Origin: Euglena gracilis
Taxonomy: Eukaryota > Euglenida > Euglenophyceae > Euglenales
Assembly (NCBI GenBank): GCA_039621445.1
Contig: CP154957.1
Coordinates: forward strand, 21,172,726 to 21,236,725
Length of the DNA stretch: 64,000 nucleotides
Direction of reading: 5' to 3'
Below are positions 49,001 through 59,000 of this stretch, piece by piece. Below the pieces are notes generated by a model. That model made no database searches, was not told the DNA's origin, and saw only the letters and a list, made by a program, of their open reading frames with translations. Positions within the stretch are counted from its first letter, which is position 1, and each line of letters opens with the position of its first letter. The translations under genes were made by a program, and so were the position numbers.

Positions 49001-50969
49001 TGTTCATACCAAATAGCATCTCCTCCACAGCCACCTTTTCTTGCAAAACTGGCGTGAGCTGTTGCTCTCAAGCTTGGCAACCCTCATTCAACGTGCAAAC
49101 AACGAATTTCAACTATTCAGGCAGGTTGTCTCCCCTCCTCCTCCCAAGGTTTCCGAACCTTGCACTCCCCAACCTGTCTCCTAACTTTTGGGATTTCACA
49201 TTGAAGACCCCCCGTGGGGGGTGGGGTGCGGGTCCCGGGCCAGAGGCCTGGGTATAGGTTTCGGCGCGAAGCACCGAAAAAAAATTCAAGGAATTCCCTC
49301 AGACAGCCCGATTTTGGGCCCCCCAGGGGGGTCCCGCGTCGGGCTGGGTGGGTGGGGGGTGGGCTCCCTATACCCACCCTAGGCGGGTGGGGGGTGGGGT
49401 CTTAAAAAGCCTGGTGCACACTGGCACGGCCCCTGCCCACACAGCACTGCCCCATTCAGCTCCGCTGCACAAATTTTGAGGCTGGCGAAACCTTTGGTTC
49501 CCCTGCTGTGATTTCATGTGGGCGCACCTCTTTTTTTTTGCTTTTCACCTGATTTTGCCTGAGTGATCGCTCATGCATTCGGAAGTGAAAGCATTTGGAG
49601 GTTGGTTGCTGGAGGGTTGGTCGGCGGCCTAACATGACCCATGAAAAATGAATTCTTGAAGGTGGAAAAGGGTGGGAAAATTGAAAATTGAAGGACATTA
49701 CCTTCAGGATTCTGATCACCCATCGGATTTTGTGTTGGGGAGGGGAGGGGTTTTTTTTCCAGGGGGGAAGCAACACAGGCCCTTGAAAAAGCAACACAAA
49801 TAAACTTAAAAAAAACACCAATTGCGTGTACATTCCTTCAGGATCCCTGGATGAAAGAGTTTTTGATGGAGAGGACTTGCGAATTGGGATGTTCATGGTA
49901 CAAAATGTTGTAAAAAAAAGCTCCCCAAAGGAGGTGATAAGTTTCTGGAAAATATGCAATGACCCAAAAAAAAAAACAAAACACCAAAAAAAAAAGACCA
50001 AAAGTTTGGTTTCGGGGAAGAATTGGGGGAGCCTCTTTTGGGGTCAATTTTGGAGCCCAAAAATTTTTTCTGGCACGTTGTGCCATTTCAGGGGATAACC
50101 CCCAGGCAGAGTCCTTGGCCCAATCCCCACTTTGGGGGGGGGGGTCACCAAACCTCAGAAATACCTAGCCCAGCATTAGCACACACTTTTGTTCTCCAAG
50201 ATCCAGGATTTCAGGGCCTCCCTGATTTCCTCCACATCAAGAAGATGGGGCCTGGTGGGTTTTGCCCCCAGAATCTTTGCTGTGCCGAAAAAATCTTCTC
50301 TGGGAAAAAAATGAAAATCATTGGAAAAAATGCAAAAAAACAGCAAATTTTTTTCTCTGAAATTTGAAAAGCACAAAAAACCCACAAAACAGTGTTTGTG
50401 CCCCCCCCCGATTCTTCCCTATGACTAGGTCCTCTGAACTCACTGACACAACTGGAGGCAGTGTCCCCAAAGGGGGTTGTATGAAAATAGGTAATAGGTA
50501 GACGTTGGTTGTCACCCACCCTCAGGGAGACTGTCGTCAGACAGATCAGCGAGTACAGAGGTAGGAGACAGCTGTAGGACAGTTCATGGGGGGGGGTCCG
50601 GGTCAGAGGGGAAAAAATGACATTTTTTTTACCCCAGCTGACACAAAAAAACCTAAAAAAAATGATTCTTCAGTCATTGTTCTGAGAAACCGACAAAAAA
50701 TGTTCGCAATTCTTTCAAACCAGGAAATGCACCCTTTCAAACAAAAAATGCAGAAATTCAACAAAAACAGGTCAGCGGGTGGAAGACAAGCCTGTATGAG
50801 GACAGGTTGACGGGTACAAAGGGTAGAGGACAGTTTCCGGGAAGGAAATAACTGGGAAGGACAGTTTCGCGCGGGGGGCTGAAGCAGAGCAAAACCCCTG
50901 GCTGGCGTTGGCCAACCCGACCTTGATAACTGCAGCCCCATTGTCCATCACGATGGCGCGCTCCGCCAT
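37079..50969 (-). CDS. ARP6: actin-related protein 6 (ARP6, SWR1/SRCAP subunit)
   Basis: Exons on the minus strand: 50901-50969 (ATG at 50969; MAERAIVMDNGAAVIKVGLA), 48651-48782 (LCFPNLVCKD, then SSLSYRRPLEK), 48039-48119 (GYFVDPATQADIWKYVFGAG), 47732-47890 (ALLLTAPYFTPKKLQREYN), 47038-47099, 46649-46782, about 46208-46330 (VVLECGYSFSHVVPF), 39463-39522 (INNMKSLLSFRQYDMTEE), 38395-38522 (VERLCFVSTDFERDL, then TRYLLPSG), 37895-38152 (ERFTVPELLFHPSDVGFP, then LENVVLSGGCAL) and 37079-37319 (AFFGGCAVLASDLYGALAVS, then RKEYQEQGG; stop TAA 37079-37081). These follow human and plant ARP6 block by block, including phosphate-loop-like VMDNGAA and VLSGG. ARP6 is an actin fold within the SWR1/SRCAP complex that deposits histone H2A.Z. 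Exon phases require one small unplaced exon between 39523 and 46207. An alanine/proline-rich insertion follows RVPP. Confidence 0.93.
39000..39340. repeat. dispersed repeat, family M
   Basis: actggaaaaa..ttcctccggcgc, gatggaaatgaggt, cttttgttccaaaaa, ggcattttcggcca and ggggtcc are found in the same order at 63365-63660. It has the gcgcagtgcgcc hairpin and lies in the ARP6 intron 38523-39462. Confidence 0.65.
39874..40268. mobile_element. C-tract/tag TIR element(s) (tag AAATATAAAGC)
   Basis: Left end C-run then aaatataaagcccc; inverted at 39950-39982 (gggctttatatttgggggg) and again, altered, at 40190-40265. Probably two elements or one with a duplicated right end. Located in the 6.7-kb ARP6 intron. 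Confidence 0.62.
40601..41045. mobile_element. C-tract/tag TIR element (tag ATTTATAACGA)
   Basis: Left attaaaccccccc, atttagaacgaccccc and atttataacgaccc; right cagataacgaccc, gtcgttata, ggggggggttatc, ttgcttaaa. Tag copies near both ends point inward. Confidence 0.65.
42995..43315. mobile_element. C-tract/tag TIR element (tag AAAAATAAGA)
   Basis: Left ctaaacccccccc then aaaaataagacc; the inverted tag ggtcttattcatgggggg at about 43065, and a second right-end-like block ggtttatttatggggggg at 43300-43316, where family F starts. Confidence 0.58.
43316..44010. repeat. long dispersed repeat, family F
   Basis: gctgagctcttatccc, tttatgggtaagagcga and gcttacc as at 18483-18530. Then two tandem segments of about 180 bp, each with ggaaatgtcc, gaagcccttggaacgc, attttg.tttcc and cccgagatac.gccgtttt. 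Confidence 0.62.
44030..44808. repeat. tandem array of a ~163-bp unit, family E
   Basis: About 4.7 units. The phrase cgtttttcga recurs at 44141, 44304, 44467, 44631 and 44794, a spacing of 163-164. Each unit has gggtcaaaaaagtcgaaaa, gcccaaaacgatgttttttg, cctcccggacc and gagccgaaaatgagcg. Long ORFs on either strand are repeat artefacts. It lies in the 6.7-kb ARP6 intron. Confidence 0.9.
44809..45737. repeat. 19-bp minisatellite with palindromic core
   Basis: About 49 units of gaccaatgatggccatcat with mainly t/g variation at the last base and some gaccc, gacac and ggccc variants. The core TGATGGCCATCA is a perfect palindrome, so both strands carry it every 19 bp. Family E units flank it on both sides. 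Confidence 0.93.
45738..45955. repeat. family E units after the minisatellite
   Basis: Roughly one and a third more units (cgggtcaaaaaagtcgaaaaa..., cgtttttcgacccgcc, cattgactttggg). The array is therefore interrupted by the minisatellite rather than ended by it. Confidence 0.8.
45956..46062. repeat. GGCC/GCCGGC-rich tract
   Basis: Nearly pure G+C built from gggccggg, ccgccggcc and similar overlapping palindromes, ending at ccgtcggtggtgg. Strong self-pairing is expected. Confidence 0.8.
46331..46648 (-). mobile_element. nonconventional intron / introner, TSD 7 of 8
   Basis: 318 bp. Gene strand starts CAGGGAGGGGGTGGCATGCC and ends GGCTTCCCATACCTCCCTG, so the ends pair. Octamers (gene strand) GGCGTGGC and GGCGTGGT flank it. 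Removing element plus one octamer joins PCTGV to VLECGYSFSHVVP in frame. The interior holds several ccaggttatt motifs about 50-110 nt apart. Confidence 0.9.
46783..47037 (-). mobile_element. introner-like intron, family A, TSD GGCGGCAC
   Basis: 255 bp. Plus strand ccggggtttttttaaggcc to cctaaaaaaaatccctg. Exact octamers GGCGGCAC at 46775-46782 and 47038-47045. One terminal base differs from the usual (CCGG for CAGG). Removing element plus octamer joins DHFARSQRVPP to SRWAFAPAGAG in frame within ARP6. Same family as 13176-13409, 26069-26312 and 52978-53206. Confidence 0.93.
47100..47731 (-). other. nonconventional intron, no TSD
   Basis: 632 nt. Gene strand CAGGTGTGAG...CCAACCACCTG. Exact removal joins ELVFELFEF to APGPAFLALVDHF with no frame shift. 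A GT donor is present (cag/gtgtgag), but no AG acceptor gives an open frame. No flanking duplication remains. A short (cccta)n run at 47465-47490 lies inside. Confidence 0.75.
48783..50900 (-). other. nonconventional intron 1 of ARP6, no TSD
   Basis: 2118 nt. Gene strand CAGGGGTTTTGCTC...GGCCCAACCCCTG, with complementary ends. Exact removal joins KVGLANAS to RPKAPLCFPNLV in frame, matching other ARP6 proteins. It carries a repeat at 49195-49410 (related to 100-230 and 14970-15060), showing that an old nonconventional intron can grow by later insertions. Confidence 0.82.
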
Positions 50970-52977
50970 TCGGCATACGGAGGGCAGGGCTGACGATGCC
51001 CCGAAGCAGGAGGCAGGAGGTTGCAAGCAATCTGCATAGAGTGATTCAGGCTCAGAACCCTCCTCTGTGGTGGAGGGGTTGGGCCCCATTGCTGACCAAA
51101 CCCCCCATGAGGGTTCCCTTTCCTTCCACAACACCACCAAACAGTCAGTCACTTTGGACCCCCCCCCCAGGAATCAGCCAATTCAACCACGCGGTCAGAA
51201 AAAATGATAACTGAATTTTGTTTTCCTTCCTCAAAAAATTCCGGTGTTTCGGTTCCAGGTCAGACACCAGTTGTTTATGACCCAACCACCCGGAAGTGGA
51301 GGCCCAAAAACGTTCACCACATGCTCCCCCCCGGGGCATTAAGTGAGAGGGGGGGGGTCCACCCCCTGTGTAAAAAAAAAAATGGCACAAAGCGCCGGAA
51401 AATTCTTTGAGAGGCTTCAAAAAATGCCCGAAATTGTGTTTTCAGGAGAAAAAACTTTTGGCTTCATAGGGTTCCCAGACCCCTCTTCAGCCCTGGGTGG
51501 GGGTCCCTCCCCCCCTGGGAGGGAGTCGGACCCCCCTCCCCTCCTTCTGTGCAAAACCAATGCTTAATACCCCTTTCGGCAGCAATAATATGGTCCTCTG
51601 TTACAAACCCCTTCCCTCCTCAAGCCCCAAAGCCCTCCCCTGTTATGAAAAATCGTTGGAACAGAGCACTAGAAATTTCTCTCAGAAAAATACAAATGCA
51701 ACATCTTTGCAATCATTTTTGAATCCTGTTCAAACATTCAAAGCTCCACGTGGCGACAATTTCACATTAAAAGCCTCAGCCACACGGATCCCCCAGTGAA
51801 CGGGCCTCAGAGAATTGTTTTGCATGATTTGGTTCGTGATACCACCCTCGTCCCCTCCCCAAGGGTGCCCAACCTCCAGATGGACAGCTCTTTTCTTTCC
51901 AGCCGTGGCAGATTCCAAAAAGTCTAAGGTCATTAAAGGGGTAAAAATGTGGCCAAGTATTAAAACAATGTAATATAATGTATAAATAATAAAATAAATA
52001 ACCAATGAATAATAAGATATAATGTAAAACAACATATAAATAAATATTAATGGCATTGTAAACATTCAACCCAGGATCCCCATAGCACACAAATACCTTG
52101 AAACGCATGTGTGCTGGCGACCTCCCACCCAACTGACCCAATCCCAATGGTCAAATGAAGTATACAAGAGACGGGCATCACCATGTTTGCCTGGCTGGGG
52201 CCTATGTGGCTGATCACAACACCACACACCTGCAGTACACCTTGCACGTCTGGTTTTCTTGAGGTATAGGGTAAGGTTCAACTTGCTCCAGATAAGCAAT
52301 TTGTATATTTTTTGAGGGATAATGTTAGGTACTGACATACAAAAGGTAAGTTTGCCATTTTTGAGGTATACGATTAGTAACAACTCGCTCCAGAAAAGGA
52401 GATTGGTTATTTTACAAGGCATGGGGTTAGGTACCGGTAATTTTTTAAGATTTTAAGATAAACCCGGGGGAATCTGATTGGAAACAATGCCGAGGGGAAA
52501 ATTCTGTTAGGAAAAATACTGGACGAATCCTGAAAACGATGAAAAAAATTCTGGACGCCCGCATCAAACAGCCAGGAAAATTTCTGGACAAAAAAAATAC
52601 TGTAAACCTGGTTTTAAGGGAAATCCATCAGAATTCATCAAAATCCCGAGGTTTTCTAAAATCCAACATCCCAAAAAAATTTATTGGTGAGATCCTAAAC
52701 TTAAAATTGCAAAAATAAAGAATACATGCATTCATTTTGTATGATCAATACACCTTTGAACAGGTGATTTGGAAACAAAAACACATTTTAAGAATTGGCG
52801 TGAAACGCCAAAGAAAATTTTTGGGCGTTCGCTGAAAGAAATGTGTTTTGTCTTAAATTTCTGGGGAAAATCCTGGACGAATCCTTAAAATTACGGGGAA
52901 GAATCTGGATGAAATTTTGTCCGGAATTTTTCCACAACAATTTTTCCCGTGCAAGCCCCCTCAGACACGCCCCCATG
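50970..52977. other. intergenic, 5' of ARP6
   Basis: C-rich, then AT-rich from 51955 to 52060 (ataaataataaaataaataa). A cgtcag lies about 25 nt upstream of the ARP6 ATG and could be a trans-splice acceptor. No gene was recognised. Confidence 0.4.
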
Positions 52978-53206
52978 CAGGGGTTTTTTTTAAGCCGGGG
53001 GGCCGGGGGGGGGGGGGGGGTCCCGGGGGACCCACAAAAAATGGCCGGAAAATCGCGAAAAGTGCTAAAAATAGCACTTCTTCGGCGCCTTCGGCGCCGA
53101 AAAGTATATCCCACCCCCCTCCGGGGGACCCCCCCCCGGGGGGGGCTCGGCCGGACCCACCCCCCCTCCCCCCCCCCCCCGGAGGTCCACGACTAAAAAC
53201 CCCCTG
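52978..53206. mobile_element. introner-like TIR element, family A, TSD CCCCCATG, intergenic
   Basis: 229 bp, caggggttttttttaagcc to gactaaaaaccccctg. Exact octamers CCCCCATG at 52970-52977 and 53207-53214. The central hairpin cggcgccttcggcgccg is perfect. It lies between ARP6 and the RCC1 gene, outside any exon I can support. Confidence 0.93.
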
Positions 53207-54730
53207 CCCCCATGACACCCCCCCCCCCCGACGTGAACCGGCCTAATTTTTCTGCTTTGGGACCTAAGTTGCTCAGCCTTTTGGACCTAAGTGCGCCCAG
53301 CAAAATAGACAACAAAAATCCACATGAAAATCAATCAAGCAACCAACATGCAAGGAAATGCTTTCACCAGTCTGTGCTTGGAAGTCGGGGGGGGGTCCAC
53401 ATATTGCGGCAAAACTCGGTCGACATCAGGGAAACAGAGGAATTTCTGGCATCCTTGAAGCATCGTCCATCCACCCACTCCAAAACCAGATGGCAAAACC
53501 CCAAGGGGTGGTCAAAAGCCACCTCCTGCCTGCCCTTCACAACCCCAGAGGGTGTGCTTCCACAAAAAGCAACCTCTCTGTATGGATGAATCAGGAAGAG
53601 AGAGACGGCTATTGAACGGGAAACAGGCAGTGAGGGGGGGGAAAGGCACCCAAAACTGGCCATGAACAATCACCGCCAGCCGGGGGTCACAACAGGGCAG
53701 ATGGACAAAAATTGCACAGGGGGAAAAGGGTGAAATGAAAGGCAGAAAACCTGGTGGGTCAAGGGGGGTCAGCCAACAGTCGCTGCACGGAAGTGGGCCT
53801 TTCAGCCCCTGCGAAAGACAGTTCGCTGTCGGTGTCAGCACTGTCTGCAACTAATTTGCACATATTCTGTGCAAAGGCGTGGCCAATCTTTATCGGGCAG
53901 GCACTGTTTATTATTTGCCATAAAATAATGATCGTTATCGATCATCATTAATGACAAAGTAACAAAGAGGGCATGCTTGGCTGAAGATTTTCATACTCTC
54001 CCAGCATACGTCCCCAAAATCCAGAAAACTAAAACACCCGTCTCTGATATATTATGACATCTCGCCCAAAACGACCAGGGTCTCGTTTGGGGTCCGTTGT
54101 TGGACAGGGGGTTTAATTTTGGGGGAGTCTGATTATTGAACTTTTCTGGACCAACCCCAAAAATCATCTTTCTTGACAAGTAAGTTGGCATAAATTGTTC
54201 ATAACTTTGGGCCAAAAAAAAATAATAAATTGTATGAATTTTGTTTTCCTTCGGAATCATGGTTGAACAAAGCAACCCATTCCAATCCAATCTCAAACTG
54301 GATCGGTCGTGTAATGGGAGCCCAAAATTCTCCAACTGAAGAAACCCCCTGACTTTGTCGGGAGGTGGTCTTTCTTTCCCTCAGTTCAACACTGCCCAAT
54401 TGCCTGGGAGATGGTGGTTCCTTGAGAGACCAAGCAGAATGAAGCGGAGGTGGCATTGAGGAAGCAGCCCAGGCCATCATCGACCTCCAACAAAAGAGAC
54501 TCCTCCCAAACACAGAACCCCCAATCTTCCAATCTCGGACAAAATTTCAAGACCCTGGGGGATTTCTACATCTTGCGGGGGTGGGCCATTTTTGAGCAAA
54601 TATTTGATAACCCAAACTTGAAAAATACAACAAAGTGATAGAAAGCTGACTCCAAAAACTGGTACTTTTTGAAGCATCTTCTGGCATGTCCCCTTTCAGA
54701 AGGGGGGAGGTTTCTATGTTCGGTCGCCAA
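53207..54730. other. no gene seen
   Basis: Moderately AT-rich. A family L fragment lies at 53440-53480. No exon was supported. Confidence 0.35.
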
Positions 54731-54732
54731 TG

Positions 54733-55655
54733 TAAACCCCCCAATAACCCCCCCCCCAAATACAGTGTGGCAAGTAAATTTTCAGACCCAAGTGCCAAGC
54801 AAATTTTCAGACCCTGAAAAAATCAAAAAATGATGGCACCCCACACTCCACAATACCATCCAGAATTGCCTCCCAGAGTTGAGAGTACGGGTGGAGTGGT
54901 GCTTTGACAGGCGATTGTGACTGCTAAGTGCCCAATGGCGACACCGTGGTATTGCAGAACAGCAAAAATACAATTTGGCACCGAGTGTTATAGATGTAAA
55001 ATTTGATGTTGCACAGGCTTGCACAAACAAACGAGGACACCCAAATGGATCGCTTTTGGCGAATTTCAATGGACTTCTCACGCACAAAACTTTGGTGAAA
55101 CTGGTAACCCCATCCACTGTGAACGTCCAAGAAAATGTAATTTGCGAGCCCAGAAGGCCCCTCTCAACCCCTCTCACCCCACCCAGACAGGCAATTGTGC
55201 ACGGAGCAAGCCTGATTCTATCTAGACTGCAGTGAATGTGGTTTGCAAAATCCGTCCTTTTCCAAAATGATGTGTCCAAACGGTCTTCGGTGGTGCTATC
55301 GGGCACTAAGCAGTCACAATCGCCTGTCAAAGCACCACTCCACCAGTGCTCTCAACTCTGGGAGGCAGTTCTGGATGGTATTGTAAAGTGTGGGGTGTTT
55401 TTTTTTGATTTTTTCAGGGTCTGAAAATGCTTGGCACTTGGGTCTGAAATTTACTTGCCACACTGTAACACCCCCCCCAACAACCCCCCCCCCAAAAAAC
55501 ACCCCCGCGCGGGGGCCGATTTCGAGCGTCGAACACCCCCCCCCCGGTTTTCATTGGTTTTCCATGTAAAATAACACCCCCCCAAATAACACCCCCCCTG
55601 GGGCCCCAGTTCGGGTGCCCAAAATAACACCGGGGGGGGTGGGGGGGGGGTTAAA
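54733..55655. mobile_element. C-tract/tag element (tag AAATAACACC), split by a Tc1/mariner-type insertion
   Basis: Left gtaaacccccc, aataaccccc. On the other side of the 703-bp insertion come aacaccccccccc, aaaataacaccccccc, aaataacaccccccc and an inverted end accggggggggtggggg. The insertion is therefore younger than the C-tract element. Confidence 0.6.
54763..55465. mobile_element. Tc1/mariner-like non-autonomous element with ~180-bp TIRs
   Basis: 703 bp. Ends cagtgtggcaagtaaatt and aatttacttgccacactg, flanked by TA at 54761-54762 and 55466-55467. About 180 bp at each end are inverted copies with over 90% identity by eye (shared atcgcctgtcaaagcacc, ccagaa.tgcctcccagag). Each arm holds two direct ttttcagaccc motifs, like IR/DR-type Tc1 elements. 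The middle (about 54945-55290) has no transposase-like frame, so it depends on an enzyme from elsewhere. Confidence 0.93.
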
Positions 55656-55669
55656 ATGGAGGGTTCCAT

Positions 55670-56036
55670 ACATTGTGGGGGGAGGCCACAGGAACGCAAA
55701 GATATATTCTGGACTGCAGGCATTCAGTGCTGCACCCGTGGATGACACTGTGGGCAACCGGGAGAGAGTACGAATGGCGGCGCATCGGAGGGCGAGGGGC
55801 ATCAAACGAGGTGGACTTCCGCCACACCTGCAACGCGTGCATGGCTGGACATCGGTTGAGCTGTTGGCCCACAGGCTTGGGTGGCCTGATGGGGGAGGGG
55901 CGAGGGCTCTGCGGCGGCGGCGTCGCCTCACAGACAGTCGGGCACAGGCGGGGAAGGACGAGGCCCCAGAGCAGAACGTCCGGCGGGCTCACTAGCCCCT
56001 CTGTCTGTTCTCTGGCGGTCCGGGGGCCGGCGACAA
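55670..56036. other. GC-rich stretch 3' of the RCC1 gene
   Basis: Open in several frames on both strands with exon-like composition. It directly follows the RCC1 stop codon and may be 3' untranslated sequence or the end of another gene. A possible RRH..H..C..C zinc-site reading on the minus strand was not convincing. Confidence 0.3.
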
Positions 56037-59000
56037 TCACTTGGTTGGTTCGGCTTCCTCGCTGGCGTCGTCTTCGCCGGCCCGCGGCTCCACCAGAGCG
56101 GCTGTGCACCGGTTACCGCCAGCACTTGATGGGAAGGTCCAAGGGGAAGAGAGAGGCTGACCCCTCCTGGTTCCTGGGAGCTGGCGGCCTCAAAGGTGGG
56201 GAGGGAGGAGTATGCACTTGGGCTAAAAGGTGCCAAAAAACGACAATAAGGGCAACAAAATACAGATTTTTGAGCTTCTTTCTGTATGAGCAATGCAATA
56301 ATAATAAAATTCATAGCATCATTTTGAAAGCGGAAAAAACTATTTATAATAATCAAAAAAATAATCAAAAAGCGTGCACACACAGAGGACACATGAGCGT
56401 CCAAGAATTTTAAAAAACATGCTGCAATGCCCCAACAACAACAACAAACCCCCCCAACAATACAATGTGGGTGCATCGTCTTGGCACTTTCGATCGAAGG
56501 TTTTTCACCACCAAGCTCAGATACGTTAATGGAAGAAAAATGTCTCCGTGATGGGGACTCAGAAGCTACACACTTTTTCCGACGGGTTTTTCCACGTGCA
56601 AAGGGGAGCAGGATCCCATCCAGTCCTGGGCACCGCAGATGACCTGTGTCAAGGAGAGGATAGTGTAAAAGCCAAGGCCAAAATGACATCCAGAAAATAA
56701 CAATCCGCCAGGGGTCGGAAGCTTTGGACTCTGGGGTGCTGGGAAAAACCAGCTCGCTTTCAAAAATTCCATTCCCTTTTGATGAAAGATAAATCGTCAC
56801 ACACTCGGGGTGGTAGTCAGCCGATGACCAAGCAAATATGCAACAGGTCGTCACGTGTAAAAACCATCAAATCAAAAAAAATCGCTGCAGCAGCATACAG
56901 ATTCCTGGTTATTTCCCTCCACACATTTAACTGTGGGGATAATTGTTATCTGCTTGACATTCCCAAACTCCTTATGAGCAGAGTTCCATCAAGAAAGGGG
57001 GTCAACAAATGAAATCAACGTTTGAGGCATTTTCATATGAGTTTTCAAGATAAACCAGACCCGCCAGACCCAGGTATTTTGGTCGGATTTGGTCCTGGGG
57101 CTGGGGCAGGGATGGATGGGAAGCCTTGGGGGGGGGGGGGTGGGCCCCCCCCCCTCCCGACACGGAGGGGGGACCCATCCTACCTCGAAACTGAGGGGGG
57201 GGGGCCGAAATTTTTTCGATTTCATGGACGGGCAAAAGGCCGGAAATCGAGTCGGAACCGGTCAAAAACCCCTGATTTTTCTTTGAAAATCGATCCAAAA
57301 ATGCTCATTTTTTGAATTTTTTGAACATGTTTTTGGGGGGAAACACCAACACATCAAAAAATGGGCAATATGGCCAAAAGGGAGCAAAAGGGGTGTTTTT
57401 GCTTTTCCGGCGCGCAGCGCCGGAAGAAAATTTTCTGCTATTTTGGCACCTGTCAAGGAGGGGGGGTGGGGTGGGTCCGGGGGGGTCCTCAATACCGAAG
57501 GGCTTCCCATCCATCCCTGGGCTGGGGGGTCCAGCTAGCACCTTGTTCCAGCCAATGCCTTTCCAGCCGGCCGGACCCTTGGGGAGTTCCTGCGAAATCC
57601 CTGGTGCATTGTTGTGTGATGCTCCTCGCCCAATTAGCACCAGAAAAGCAAGCGGTTGTCATTTCATCATTCATTCATGGGGAAGAGTGGGCCAGACTTT
57701 GTGGTTGTAAACCCCCCCACTTGTAAAAACCCTACTTATAAAACCCCCCACTTATATCCCCCCCCCCAATTATAACCCCCCCCCCTGGGGAAGAAAAATG
57801 AAAGCCGCCGGTGACAATTTTGTCGGCCGCAACCCACCAAAAACTGATTTTTTGGCAATTTTTTGAGACCGACCATCATCAAAAATGCCATTTTTTACCA
57901 AATCTGCCAAAAATTGCAATTTGGGGGTTTTCGGGGACATTTTGGGGGGTCGGATTTTCACCAACAATTCCGGGATTTATACCCCCCCCACTTATAAACC
58001 CTTCGGCCGACCTACCAAACCGGATCCTATAAACCCCGTGGGGTTAATAAGTGGGGGGGTTAGTGTTGCAACTTTGGTTTGGAACAACATGCATTCGCAT
58101 CTCCATAATAAACATAAAAGTATACAGCTAGTTTGATGTGGTCCCAAACAAAAATTTCAGCTGGACCAGCTGGACAGCGGAATTTCCATCTGGACAGCTG
58201 GACCCAACTTTGTTTCAAGGGACCCCCTCCCTTCCCCCGGGGTCTGGGAAGGGGCTGGCTGACAGGCTGGCTGACTGGATGGCTTGGGGTGGGTCTACCC
58301 CAGCTTCAAGGAACCCTATGAAGACCACATATTTGTACCCCTCAAGCATCCAAGCGTGAGGCAAAAAGGAGAGCTAAAAAAAGATAAAATGCTATCATCT
58401 GTTCACGGCGTTGAACGGTGTTTTTGTATCGGCGTACCTCCCTCCTGTTTCGGTGGTTTAAATAAGACCTTCCAAATGCGCGTGCCTGTTCACACATTGC
58501 AGTCAGACCTGCAACACGTTGTAGTCCTTCAGTCCTTGAATGGGCACGGGCTCCGTTCGGAAGCCGATCAGAGGGTTGCTCCGCTTGTACCAAAGGCAGC
58601 GCCCGCTGGGGGGGGGGGGGTTGGCTCTAATCCCCAATATGGCCTTCATTGGAAAAAATAATATAATATAATAAATATTTCATGAATAATTTCCTGACCC
58701 CTGTGACGGCCCCCCACTCCCCCGTGAGAAGGAGTGTGGGTCGCCAGGCTTTCAACAGGTGTTCACCTGCCAAACGGTCTCGTTTGGGCAGGACAGTCAA
58801 CTCACCCTCGCAAACCTACCAGCGGGCCCTGGCCAGGGGTCCAGAACACCCAGCTCCCCGAAGGTGTTGGAGCCATACATGAAGATGCGCCCCTGGTCCG
58901 TGAGCAGCGCCACGTGGTTGAGCCCCACAGCGACCTCGAGCATCCGGGACTTGAACGGCCGCGTCGCAGTCCTGCGCGAAGGGGGTGCGCAATCGCATGC

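Noticed and set aside
54782-55330. 182-codon minus-strand ORF inside the Tc1-like element
   Set aside because: It mostly runs through the terminal inverted repeats and shows no DDE/D or HTH pattern; not a transposase.
55700-55900. Possible FYVE or zinc-finger end of the RCC1 protein (RRH and Cys pairs on the minus strand)
   Set aside because: Cys/His residues fall in different frames, and the RCC1 frame already ends at an acidic tail with a stop at 56037.
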